Program-made: the position numbers and the translations under genes
Shown: positions 19,367-27,739 of the stretch, piece after piece
Layout of the letters: each line of letters opens with the position of its first letter
How positions within the stretch are numbered: position 1 is the stretch's first letter
Assembly (NCBI RefSeq): GCF_008727865.1
Contig: NZ_VTWU01000011.1
Coordinates: 1 to 64,000 of the forward strand
DNA from: Hymenobacter busanensis
Lineage (GTDB): Bacteria; Bacteroidota; Bacteroidia; Cytophagales; Hymenobacteraceae
Reading direction: 5' to 3'
Length of the DNA stretch: 64,000 bases
Notes under the pieces: generated by a model
Database searches by the model: none
What the model was told of the DNA's origin: nothing
The model's input: the letters and a program-made list of their open reading frames with translations, nothing else

Positions 19367-20311
19367 ATGATAGTAGGTATCGATGAAACCGGTGATTTCG
19401 CTCCCGGCAGCGCATTGCTAAGCTTTTTTGTTGCGGTGAAGCTGACGCAACACCAAGATGGGTTGAGAACTAAAGAAAAGCAGTTCAGAGAGTGGCTGGC
19501 AGGTATACCCCGCCACAAGCTTACCCCAAACGGAGAAGTAAAGGGCAGTGACTTAACAGATGATGAATTGGTTGCTTTCGCCCAGTCGGTCATATGTGCA
19601 GAGCCTGCTGTCCGGATTTCCTATGTACAGTTCCGGCCGTCGGAAAACCCGGAGGAACTCATGAAAGATTTTAAAGCGCAGGAGGTTGCTGCGTTGGAAC
19701 ACGCTTCGGAGCAGGCAAGGCAGGATGGCAAAACCAAAATGGCTGAGCAGTATGCCAACATGGCCATTTGGCACAAGAACGCCAAGAAGATGCATTACCA
19801 GCATTTTATAAAGCTGATAATGCTGCGTAATCTCATTACTCTCTGCTTTCGTCAAGTTGTTGGTGTGTCCATTCTGTTGGAACGATTGGGAGAGGATACC
19901 GCCCATGCCAACCTGCTCAACATTGAGTTCAAGATTGACAGGGACTTTGTCCGCGGCCGCGAGCCGGAGCTATATTGGAAAGAATTGCTGCGGACGGCTT
20001 TTATTAACAGTTCCGATGGGGTTCCACTCTTGGATGAATGGGAGCAAACTGGCCACCCTTTCTTGACCAAATACCGGCAGGCAGAAGGTCCGGGGCTTGA
20101 CTTTGCGGATGTTTTCAAAGACCACTGCTCCTTTTACGATTCGCACGATGCCTTTGAAGTGCAGATGGCAGACATCACAGCGATTATCATCAACCGGTTT
20201 CGCAACCGCGGAGCAGCAGAACGCCCCTACCGTGAGCTCTGGCGGGTGTATCCCAAATCGAATAAACCCATTCAACTAATGCTCAACCCGGCTGCTCGTC
20301 AGCTACCCTGA
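19367..20311 (+). CDS. DUF3800-like protein (RNase H-like fold)
   Basis: The 314 aa product starts MIVGIDETGDF, the acidic DExxD opening of DUF3800. It has IDRDF around D191/D193 and a late EVQMADITAIIINRF (Q266 to D269), the family's QxADxxA block. These acidic residues would form an RNase H-like metal site, suggesting a nuclease or transposase-like activity that has not been shown for most members. DUF3800 genes are frequent on mobile elements and in defence neighbourhoods. Codon use is visibly less GC-rich than the neighbouring ars and tra genes. It is convergent with the Toprim gene. Confidence 0.75.
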   Translation: MIVGIDETGDFAPGSALLSFFVAVKLTQHQDGLRTKEKQFREWLAGIPRHKLTPNGEVKGSDLTDDELVAFAQSVICAEPAVRISYVQFRPSENPEELMKDFKAQEVAALEHASEQARQDGKTKMAEQYANMAIWHKNAKKMHYQHFIKLIMLRNLITLCFRQVVGVSILLERLGEDTAHANLLNIEFKIDRDFVRGREPELYWKELLRTAFINSSDGVPLLDEWEQTGHPFLTKYRQAEGPGLDFADVFKDHCSFYDSHDAFEVQMADITAIIINRFRNRGAAERPYRELWRVYPKSNKPIQLMLNPAARQLP

Positions 20312-20369
20312 GCAATCTTATTTTGCTCCTCTCACGCGCTGCGGAATCTTCTACCTGGAGGGCCCTGCA

Positions 20370-22958
20370 TTATCGGGTTATCTCCGGCGGCCGGTTCTGC
20401 AGGTCCATTTCCGCGCTCCGTGCTATTTCGTGGCGTTCCCCACGGTCACGACTATGCTCATGTAGTGCGCTGCCGGGCTGCTGCGCAATAGCATCGAGCG
20501 TATCACTGATGCGACTAAGCTCCGGCTGGTCGGTACGGTACGACACCTTCATTTCAGAGTGCCGGATGCCCTGCTCATCGGTAGTGCTTTGCACATCGCC
20601 TACTTTGGCCCCGCTGGCTACGACGGCAGCCTGCACGGCCTCGGCCTGGCCTCGCTCGCCCGTGGTCAGAGCCGGCTCGTCTACTAGGATAATTACCAGC
20701 TTCTCACTGCCCACGGGAGAGGCACTCCGCGTTTCCTGTACGGTGGTATCAGCTTCGGCGCCAGGCTTAGCGGCCACGTCCAGACTCCGGTCCCGGTTGT
20801 GGGGCTGAATGGCTGCGGCCTCGGCAGCTAGTTGACGGGCGGCGCGGTCCTCATCTCGCTCTGCCACACTTACTCCGGCGTACTGGGGGTTGCCTGCTGC
20901 GGCACGGGCATTCGTGTTGGTCACAATGGCGTGAATGATGGCAATGTCCGGCTGGTCATTGCGGTAGCTCATGTCGAACTCGGCCCGCCGGATACCCTGC
21001 TCATCGACCTTGCTACGGACCTCACTCGTTTGCATGGAGTAGCCGGAATTATCCAGCAGGGCTTTCCAGGACTCCGCCCGACCAGTCGTGTCGGGCTCCA
21101 GCTCATCAATCTTCCACGTTGCCATCTTTACTTCAGGGCCTGCAGCAACGGCTAAGCCGCCGGGGGCAGCCCTCTCGGCAAAGCGGGCCCGGTCGCGTAG
21201 CTCTTCCCGCTCGGCTTCATCCACCTTGCTCCCTGCGGGCGGGGGGTTGTCGTGAATGTATTCTTTTAGCAGCACCAAGCCGGCGTCTTTGGCGTGCACG
21301 AACTGCGCGGTGTGCTCGGCCGCTTCCTGCTCGCTACGGTAGGAGCGGGTTGGCCGCGGTTCCGCCTCAGCTACCGCTGCACTAAGCACGGCCTGGCTAA
21401 TGCGCTTGTCGGCCTGTTCGCGCTCCTGCTGCGCTTTCGATGTGTTTTCCCGCTCGCGCTGGGCCTGGCGCTCCAGAGCCCGTTGTTCCCGTTCCTGGCG
21501 CTGCGCCTCGGCCAGGCGCTGCTGCCGCTCGGTTTCGCGCTGCTGCTCTTCGCGCTGGGCCGCGGCCCGGATTTGCTCAGCGCTCAGGCCCTGGTTGGTA
21601 TACTCCAGCTCTTTGTTGAAGTCCTTGGCCAGCGGGTAGTCCACCCGCAGAAATCTTTCCTGCTGCCGCTCGGCCGCGGCGCGCAGCTGCTCCCGCTGCC
21701 GGTAAAGCTCCTGGGCCACGATTTCCAGCTGGGCCGTGTCGGCGCGGGCCACGGTCAGGCGCACGACGGTGGCCTGCTCGGTGCTGCGCTGTATTTCCAC
21801 GGCGAGCGATGGACCGTCCTGCTGGGTCTGGTTGATGTGCTCCACCCGCTCGCGCAGCTGCTGCACCTGGGCCCCGCCCTGCTCGGCCGCCTCGTGGTGA
21901 AAGGTCACCTTCAGGCTGGTGTGGTACTTATCGCTGGTGGCGTGCCACTCAACGGGTCGGGAGGCCTCGCGGTAGGCTTCCTGCTCGGCGACAGGCACCA
22001 TCGGCCTAGCCGGCTGCAGCTCGTTGAGGTAGTTGATGTTGAACTGCCGGCCGCCGGCGTCGCGGTCGTTGGCCAGCACCACTTCCCGGGGCTGCTGCTT
22101 GTCGATAACCCGCTGAATCAAGGCTACCTGCGCCTCGGTGGGCGTGCCGCTGGTAGCAATGTAGAGCGTGTTTTTAGGGTCCTGCCCGTGCTTGAGCTGG
22201 AAGTGAGACAACGAGTCGATGGCCGACTCGCTCACCACCACGCGCTCCACCGGGGTGTCCTTGCCCTCGGTGGGGTGGGATACCCAGATGCCGTTTTTGG
22301 GCAGCGGCAGCAGGCTTTTGTAGTGCTCGTTCTTCTGCTCGACGCTGGCCAGGCCGTGCTCGTTGTAGAGGGGGAAAGCCGTGTTTTTGTGCTCGTTCTG
22401 CTGCGCGGTGAAGATGCGGCCCTGAAACGCGGGGTTGTCCAGCGTTTCGTCCGTAATGCCGCGGCCGTGCAGGTAGCTGCGGTCGGTCAGCTCCTTCTTT
22501 ACGCCCAGCACCTCGGAAATCAGCCGGGTGCGGCGCTCTTCCTCGGCTTGCCGGGCCTGTTCCGGGTCGTCCGCGGGCAGGCTGCTCAGGCGGGACGTGT
22601 CCGGCGGGGTGGCGTACTGAGTCGCATACTGGCGGGCCGGGGCGGGGGCGCCGTCGAGGTACTCGCGCAGCTGCTGGCGTACCTGGCCCAAGTTGAGGCC
22701 GTGGCCGTCGCCGCCGCGGGTTTTGGCAAAGTCGATGATGGAGCCCGCGTCGCGGTCGTCGCCGGTGTTCAGGTACACCTGATGGTCGCCCTTGCGGGTG
22801 ACGATGACGTGCTCGTCGTCCTTGACCAGGTGGTGCCAGTCGCCGCGGCGGCTTTCCTTCTTGATGGTGTAGCCCTGGCGCTGGGCGTAGTCAACCAGGT
22901 CTATGTCGCGCTTGAAGCGGTCGAGCTCGGAGGGGTCGTTTTCCCGGGGTGCGTTCAT
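20370..22958 (-). CDS. DUF3991/Toprim domain protein of the conjugative element
   Basis: The 862 aa product has an N-terminal region (about 10-100) of DUF3991 type and a Toprim-like domain at about 235-310 with the acidic signature E244 (VVSESAIDSL) and DRD at 298-300 (VVLANDRDAGG). A long Gln/Glu/Arg-rich coiled coil follows (about 465-550). Similar proteins on Bacteroidetes elements are thought to act in plasmid DNA processing or priming. The C-terminal third holds two copies of a module with DEQGIRxxExxxSYRxDQPxxxxI. The start at 22958 (MNAPRENDPSELDRF) is chosen over an upstream ATG because the family domain begins there. Likely co-transcribed with the HTH gene 77 bases upstream. Confidence 0.75.
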   Translation of the reverse strand: MNAPRENDPSELDRFKRDIDLVDYAQRQGYTIKKESRRGDWHHLVKDDEHVIVTRKGDHQVYLNTGDDRDAGSIIDFAKTRGGDGHGLNLGQVRQQLREYLDGAPAPARQYATQYATPPDTSRLSSLPADDPEQARQAEEERRTRLISEVLGVKKELTDRSYLHGRGITDETLDNPAFQGRIFTAQQNEHKNTAFPLYNEHGLASVEQKNEHYKSLLPLPKNGIWVSHPTEGKDTPVERVVVSESAIDSLSHFQLKHGQDPKNTLYIATSGTPTEAQVALIQRVIDKQQPREVVLANDRDAGGRQFNINYLNELQPARPMVPVAEQEAYREASRPVEWHATSDKYHTSLKVTFHHEAAEQGGAQVQQLRERVEHINQTQQDGPSLAVEIQRSTEQATVVRLTVARADTAQLEIVAQELYRQREQLRAAAERQQERFLRVDYPLAKDFNKELEYTNQGLSAEQIRAAAQREEQQRETERQQRLAEAQRQEREQRALERQAQRERENTSKAQQEREQADKRISQAVLSAAVAEAEPRPTRSYRSEQEAAEHTAQFVHAKDAGLVLLKEYIHDNPPPAGSKVDEAEREELRDRARFAERAAPGGLAVAAGPEVKMATWKIDELEPDTTGRAESWKALLDNSGYSMQTSEVRSKVDEQGIRRAEFDMSYRNDQPDIAIIHAIVTNTNARAAAGNPQYAGVSVAERDEDRAARQLAAEAAAIQPHNRDRSLDVAAKPGAEADTTVQETRSASPVGSEKLVIILVDEPALTTGERGQAEAVQAAVVASGAKVGDVQSTTDEQGIRHSEMKVSYRTDQPELSRISDTLDAIAQQPGSALHEHSRDRGERHEIARSAEMDLQNRPPEITR

Positions 22959-23035
22959 GGGGTAGGGAGTGGAGCCGGACAGCGCCGGCTCCTCCCGCAC
23001 CCGAACCGGGCGTGAGACGGAAAGCTATCCGGGGG

Positions 23036-23422
23036 TTAAGTGGTCGGCGGGGTGCCGCCGGCCCGCTGGGCGGCCGCGTCGAAGAAGGCCAGCTGCTCGC
23101 GGAATTGTACTAGAAGCTCCGCGCTGCCGAACACGTACTGGTTGGCGCCGCTGCCGATGTCGATGCGCACGATGTCGGTGGGCACGCCCAGGGCGCGCAG
23201 CACGCGCTGCACCAGGCGGGGCTCGTCGCGCTTGAGCTTGCCGTTTTTCAGATTCACGACGTTGGTATAGGTCAGGCCATGCTGGGCGCAAAAAGAGGTT
23301 AAATCGCCTTGGGCAAGGGCTTTGAGGCGAAACTGGACGTAGCGCAGGCACTCGCTGTAGGGCGCGGATAGGCTTAAATCAGGAAACCCCAAAGGGGCGG
23401 AAACGTGGTCGGAGGGTACCAT
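23036..23422 (-). CDS. helix-turn-helix DNA-binding protein
   Basis: The 128 aa product contains a Cro/lambda-repressor-like region: FRLKALAQGDLTSFCAQHGL, then TYTNVVNLKNGKLKRDEPRLV and QRVLRALGVPTDIV. This reads as the helix, turn and recognition helix followed by packing helices. The rest has no recognised domain. The start at 23422 (MVPSDHV) is preferred; the frame extends to 23542 with Pro-rich sequence. The gene is divergent from the conjugation operon and just upstream of the Toprim gene, a position typical of a local transfer regulator. A tandem 11-base repeat in the divergent region is a candidate binding site. Confidence 0.6.
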   Translation of the reverse strand: MVPSDHVSAPLGFPDLSLSAPYSECLRYVQFRLKALAQGDLTSFCAQHGLTYTNVVNLKNGKLKRDEPRLVQRVLRALGVPTDIVRIDIGSGANQYVFGSAELLVQFREQLAFFDAAAQRAGGTPPTT

Positions 23423-23617
23423 GAGAAGGGGGCTCACTGCTGGGGGCAGTGGGGGTGAAGTATCGGAGAGATACCCCAAAGGACGCATATCGGGCTTAGA
23501 AGCCGCAACGCCTTCGTGGAAAAACTCAAATCTTCCACCCAATTGCCCGTCGGATAACCGCCCGGACTGGAACCCGCTTCGCCGGTAGCCGCATCATACG
23601 ACTAAACAATTTTTAGG

Positions 23618-23639
23618 TTTTTACTAACTTTTTACTAAC
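23618..23639. repeat. tandem direct repeat TTTTTACTAAC x2
   Basis: Two exact, abutting 11-base copies of TTTTTACTAAC occupy 23618-23628 and 23629-23639. They sit in the AT-rich divergent region between the HTH gene and the conjugation operon, 32 bases before the first operon start. They may be a regulator binding site or part of the promoter region. No TAnnTTTG box was recognised next to them. Confidence 0.6.
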
Positions 23640-23670
23640 ACAACAATGCGTCCTGCCGTAAGGGGGCGGT

Positions 23671-24345
23671 ATGCGTTCGGGAATACTCTTACTGGTGGTT
23701 GTCTTGGCCTTGGCCGCGCTGGCGGCCCTGCTCTGGTGGCGGTTCAAGGGCGGCGGCATGCCGGCGGCTCCGGCCGCGACGGCCACCCGCAACCATCATT
23801 CCCTGCGCACCTTTCACTACCAGCCCGCCGGCGCTACTCCCCAAGCCGCTGTTTCCGCGGCCGCGGCTGACGCGGCCGCGGCGCTGGCCAGTCTGCTGCC
23901 CCCGGAAGACTTGGAAGTAGCAGAATCAGCGCAGCCGCCCGAAGCAGGTGTTGCGGCCGCCGGCCCAGCCGACGGAGCGGAATCTATCCCTGCCGAAGCC
24001 GCAGAAGCTACCGCTGAACCGACTACCGACGACGCACCGCGGCCGGCCTCCATTCGCCACGCGGCCGGAGCCGTTGCCGTACTGCTGGACGCGGTAGACG
24101 AAGCGCCTGCAGTGGCGCTACCGCCGGTGCCAGACCCGGATGAGGAGCCGGCCGAAGCCCTGTTTCACAACCCCATCACCGCGCCGGCGCCCACGGCCAA
24201 CGACCAGGCCAACCGCGCGGCCGAAATCGCCCTGCGCCAGCAGCGGCGGGCCCGGATGAGCAAGGACGCAGCGGCCCAGCGGGCGGCCCTCACCGGGTTG
24301 TTTCCCGGCGCCGGCAGCCCCGTGCCCACCGCCAAACCCTCCTAA
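23671..24345 (+). CDS. single-pass membrane protein, first gene of the transfer operon
   Basis: The 224 aa product has one N-terminal membrane helix (ILLLVVVLALAALAALLWW, residues 5-23) and a long Ala/Pro/Glu-rich, low-complexity tail. It ends with a basic helical segment (ANRAAEIALRQQRRARMSKD). No family was recognised. The topology would place the tail in the periplasm or cytoplasm as a flexible linker. It heads the operon directly before the DUF4134/DUF4133-like genes, so a structural or accessory role in the secretion channel is likely but inferred. Confidence 0.55.
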   Translation: MRSGILLLVVVLALAALAALLWWRFKGGGMPAAPAATATRNHHSLRTFHYQPAGATPQAAVSAAAADAAAALASLLPPEDLEVAESAQPPEAGVAAAGPADGAESIPAEAAEATAEPTTDDAPRPASIRHAAGAVAVLLDAVDEAPAVALPPVPDPDEEPAEALFHNPITAPAPTANDQANRAAEIALRQQRRARMSKDAAAQRAALTGLFPGAGSPVPTAKPS

Positions 24346-24362
24346 CTGCCACACCTGCTTTT

Positions 24363-24386
24363 CGGGGAGATAAGCGCCCCGTTTTT
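24363..24386 (+). terminator. weak hairpin with T-run before traE
   Basis: CGGGG (24363-24367) and CCCCG (24377-24381) form a five-pair stem followed by TTTTT. It is short, so it may only attenuate read-through from the first gene into traE at 24403. Confidence 0.4.
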
Positions 24387-24402
24387 ACCCAACCTCCTTC
24401 CT

Positions 24403-24822
24403 ATGCTAACCAACCTTCTTTCCCGGGCCCGTACCCACGCCTTAGCAGCCACTGAAACGATGCACACGCTGGCCGCGGCCGGCCAGACCTACCAGCCATC
24501 CAAAGCCGAGCAGCGCGTAGCGGCCCTGTTCACCACCCTGGCCCTGGCCACCAGCCCGGCCCGCGCCCAGCTGGGCGGCGGGGGTGCCGCGGCCGCCCTT
24601 GAAGGCGTGCAGGAAACGGTCGTGGGCATCGTACAGGTCATTTTCGCCATCGTGCTCATCGTGGGGCTGATTCGGGTGGTGATGAAGTTCGTGCAGGGGG
24701 CGCCGGATGCCCTGGGCTCCCTGGGCTGGCTCGTGGGCGGCGTGATTCTGTGGTTCGGCTTCCAGCTGTTCAAAGACGATTTGGTCAGCGCCGTGGGCGG
24801 TGGAGACGGGGGCGTCCGCTAA
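24403..24822 (+). CDS. traE: TraE-like (DUF4134, VirB2-type pilin-like) protein
   Basis: The 139 aa product has a leader ending SPARAQ and a Gly/Ala-rich mature part with two membrane helices (VVGIVQVIFAIVLIVGLIRVV and SLGWLVGGVILWFGFQLF). This is the small, two-helix arrangement of TraE/DUF4134 proteins, the pilin-like subunit of Bacteroidetes conjugation systems. The leader of about 55 residues is unusually long for a pilin-like protein. It is followed after six bases by the TraF-like gene, as expected. Confidence 0.75.
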   Translation: MLTNLLSRARTHALAATETMHTLAAAGQTYQPSKAEQRVAALFTTLALATSPARAQLGGGGAAAALEGVQETVVGIVQVIFAIVLIVGLIRVVMKFVQGAPDALGSLGWLVGGVILWFGFQLFKDDLVSAVGGGDGGVR

Positions 24823-24828
24823 CCGGCT

Positions 24829-25155
24829 ATGCGCTCCTACAAATCAATCGAGCGGCCCGCGCAGGTGCTGGGCATGAACATTCAGGACCTGGGCATCATG
24901 GTCGGACTCTTCATCGGCTCGGTGCTGCTGCTGGGCTTTCTGGGCATGGCCGTCAAGATTCCGCGCCTGGTGTACCTGCTCGTCATCCTGGTGGAGCTGG
25001 GCCTGATTCTGGGCCTGCGCTACCTGAGCAAGCGGCAGGCGCCCGGCTTTCTGATGGGCTGGCTCTCCTTCACCTTCATCCAGCCCCGCCGCCTGGCGGT
25101 GGGGGCCTTACCCCTCCCTAACCATGACCAAAAAGCCCAAAACGGCCGCGTTTAA
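24829..25155 (+). CDS. traF: TraF-like (DUF4133, VirB3-type) membrane protein
   Basis: The 108 aa product starts with a short polar segment (MRSYKSIERPAQVLGMNI) followed by two adjacent membrane helices (MVGLFIGSVLLLGFLGMAV and VYLLVILVELGLILGLRYL). This matches VirB3-like DUF4133 proteins that partner the VirB4 ATPase. The 3' end overlaps the start of traG by 32 bases, pointing to translational coupling between the two partners. Confidence 0.75.
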   Translation: MRSYKSIERPAQVLGMNIQDLGIMVGLFIGSVLLLGFLGMAVKIPRLVYLLVILVELGLILGLRYLSKRQAPGFLMGWLSFTFIQPRRLAVGALPLPNHDQKAQNGRV

Positions 25156-27739
25156 CGCCGTGATGCCCGTGCACAGCTTCGAGGGCGACAAGGTGGTCTT
25201 CAAGGACGGCCGCGTGGCGGTGGGCTTCCGCGTGGAGCCCGCCGAGATGGAGAGCTGGACCGCGGACGACTACGAGGCCTTTCAGACGGCGCTGGTGGGC
25301 GTGCTGCGGCCCCTGCCGGTGGGCACTATTGTGCAGAAAACCGACATCTACTACGACCGGCCCTACCGCGAGGACAAAACGCAGCAGACCTACTTCGAGA
25401 ACAAGATGAACAAGCACTTCTTCGAGCGGCTGGTGCTGTTCCAGAAGTCCTACCTGTTCCTCTCCTTCGCCCCGGTGGCCGTCAAGTCGCCCAAGACCAA
25501 CGCGGTGAATGCCCTGGTGGCCCGCGCCGGCGAGGCCGTGCTCAAAAACCCGTTTGCCCAGCTTGTGCACACGCTCGAAGCGGCCGAAAGCGGCGCCGTG
25601 GAATTCATCCAGGGCCTCAAGAACCTGGGCGGCGTGTCCTTCGAGCGGCTGGCCAGCGCCGAGATGCACCAGCTCTACCTGCAGTACTTCAACCTCAACT
25701 TCGACGGGCAGCCCACCCGGCAGGAGCGCGAAATCGGCAACGACCTGGGCACCTTCAGCGTGGGCGAGCACAAGGTCAACGTGCTGAGCATGGTGGGCCA
25801 GGGCTCCGACGCCTACCCGGCCGTGCGCAACTCCTACGGGGTGACGGCGCCCATGCTCTACCCGCTCACCCACGTGCTGCAGTGCCCGCACGTGCTCACC
25901 CAGGCCCTGCTCATTCAGGATACCCGCGCCGAGCTCAGCTCGCTGGATACCGACCGCAAACTCAACGCCTCGCTCTCGTTTCTGGCCACCCAGGACAACC
26001 ACCTGCGGGCTGCCGAAGTCGAGGAGTTCACGGCCGAAGTGCGGGCCGACAACAAGCAGATTGTGGGCCTGCACCTCTCGTGCATGCTCTGGGACACCAA
26101 CGACACCAGCCGGCGCGAGAACGTAGAGCGGGCCACCGCGGCCTTTCGCTACATGTTCGGCACCGAGAGCGTGGTGGAAAGCTACCTGGCCCTGCCCGTG
26201 TTCTTCGGCCTGCTGCCCGGCAACGCCTGGCAGGTGCCGGACCGCTGGCTGACGAGCACCGCCGACCGCGGCGCCTGCTACACCCACTGGACGGCCACCT
26301 ACAAAACCGACCCGGTGGGCGAGTACCTCACCGACCGGTTCCGCAACCTGGTGCAGGTAAACCTGTTCAACACGGCCCTGGACAACCAGAACGCCATTGT
26401 CATCGGCCCCTCGGGCTCGGGCAAGAGCTACACCTTCGGCAATTTGATTGTGCAGCGCTTCGAGAAGGGCGCCCGGCAGATTATCATGGACGTAGGCGGC
26501 ACCTACCGCAACGTGCTGCAGTCGCTCAACGGCGAGGACTTCGACAACACCTACTTCGAGTACGACCCGCAGCGCCCCATCGAGTTCAACCCCTTCGTGG
26601 TGCCGCGCGACGCGGCGGGCAAGTGGCTCTACAACGACGAGAAAACCAACTTTCACCTGGCCCTGCTGGCCGCGCTCTGGAAGGGCGGCAAGGACACGGC
26701 GCTGGATAAGTCGGAGCGCACCATTCTCTCGCGCTTTCTGATTGAGTACTACGCCTGCCTCAACGAAAGCCCGCGCCTGAACCAGAAGGACGAGGAGTTT
26801 CCCGGCATGGAAAGCTTCTACCGCTTCGTGGAGCAGTACGACCAGGAAATGCAGAAGCCCGTGGCCCAACCCGGCGACGGGGTGGAGCCCGACCCGCTGG
26901 ATGGCGCCCGCCGGCAGTACCAGAAGAACCTGAAGTACATCGACATGCACCAGTTTTTCCTGGTGCTGGGCCAGTACATCACCGGCGGCCGCTACGAGCG
27001 GGTGCTCAACGCCAAGCGCGACGTGGACCTGTCGGAGTACCGGCTTATCTGCTTTGACCTGGCCAAGGTGCAGGCCGACCCCGACCTCTACCCGGTGGTG
27101 GCCATGCTCATCACGGAGCTGAGCCTGGACCTGTTCCGCAAGTTTCCCGACGACATCAAGTACATCGCCCTCGACGAGGCCTGGACCATGCTCTCGGGCG
27201 TGCTCTCGGAGTTCATCGAGTCGATGTACCGCACCATCCGCAAAACCAACGGCTCGGTCACCATCATCACCCAGGGCATCACCGAGATTACCAGCAGTAA
27301 AATCGGGCCGGCCATCATCAACAACTCGGCCACCAAGATTATCCTGCGCCACGTCAACCCCGACTCCCTGGCCCAGTTGCAGGCTCCGCTGGGCCTCACC
27401 GGCCACGAGATGGACTTGATTCGCTCGGTGCGCTCCACCGAGGCCCTGCGGGAGTTTTTCATCAAGCAGGGTGCGAAGGGGAAAGTATTCGCGCTGGAGG
27501 CATCGCCGCAGCTCGACGCCATCCTGACGTCGAAGCCCGTGGAGCGCAACCACCTCAACAAGTTGGTCAAGTTCTACCAGCAGACCCAGCAGCGGCCCCG
27601 CACCGACAAAAACGGCCACGTGTTGCTCAACGACGAGGGCCAGATTGAGTACGAGCCGGTGCGCGTGCAGCGCCTGGACTACGCCGTCGACCAGTTCGTG
27701 GAAGATAAACAGGCCCGCAAAGGGGCCCTAGCCAAATGA
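25124..27739 (+). CDS. traG: TraG-type conjugation ATPase (VirB4 homologue)
   Basis: This is the large cytoplasmic ATPase that powers assembly of the type IV secretion channel. The 871 aa product has an N-terminal VirB4-type domain (about 1-400) and a C-terminal RecA-like ATPase. The Walker A is GPSGSGKSYT (G428 to K434) and Walker B is YIALDEAW (D684, E685). A further motif, IITQGITEI, lies downstream. Length is normal for Bacteroidetes TraG. The stop overlaps the traJ start in ATGA (27736-27739). Confidence 0.93.
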   Translation: MTKKPKTAAFNAVMPVHSFEGDKVVFKDGRVAVGFRVEPAEMESWTADDYEAFQTALVGVLRPLPVGTIVQKTDIYYDRPYREDKTQQTYFENKMNKHFFERLVLFQKSYLFLSFAPVAVKSPKTNAVNALVARAGEAVLKNPFAQLVHTLEAAESGAVEFIQGLKNLGGVSFERLASAEMHQLYLQYFNLNFDGQPTRQEREIGNDLGTFSVGEHKVNVLSMVGQGSDAYPAVRNSYGVTAPMLYPLTHVLQCPHVLTQALLIQDTRAELSSLDTDRKLNASLSFLATQDNHLRAAEVEEFTAEVRADNKQIVGLHLSCMLWDTNDTSRRENVERATAAFRYMFGTESVVESYLALPVFFGLLPGNAWQVPDRWLTSTADRGACYTHWTATYKTDPVGEYLTDRFRNLVQVNLFNTALDNQNAIVIGPSGSGKSYTFGNLIVQRFEKGARQIIMDVGGTYRNVLQSLNGEDFDNTYFEYDPQRPIEFNPFVVPRDAAGKWLYNDEKTNFHLALLAALWKGGKDTALDKSERTILSRFLIEYYACLNESPRLNQKDEEFPGMESFYRFVEQYDQEMQKPVAQPGDGVEPDPLDGARRQYQKNLKYIDMHQFFLVLGQYITGGRYERVLNAKRDVDLSEYRLICFDLAKVQADPDLYPVVAMLITELSLDLFRKFPDDIKYIALDEAWTMLSGVLSEFIESMYRTIRKTNGSVTIITQGITEITSSKIGPAIINNSATKIILRHVNPDSLAQLQAPLGLTGHEMDLIRSVRSTEALREFFIKQGAKGKVFALEASPQLDAILTSKPVERNHLNKLVKFYQQTQQRPRTDKNGHVLLNDEGQIEYEPVRVQRLDYAVDQFVEDKQARKGALAK

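Noticed and set aside
21294-23015. Plus-strand reading frame opposite the Toprim gene
   Set aside because: Leu/Arg/Gly/Val-rich antisense frame with no motifs, fully inside the Toprim coding sequence.
25118-27619. Long minus-strand reading frame opposite traG
   Set aside because: Entirely antisense to a clear VirB4-type ATPase; no domains and His/Val/Gly-rich shadow composition.
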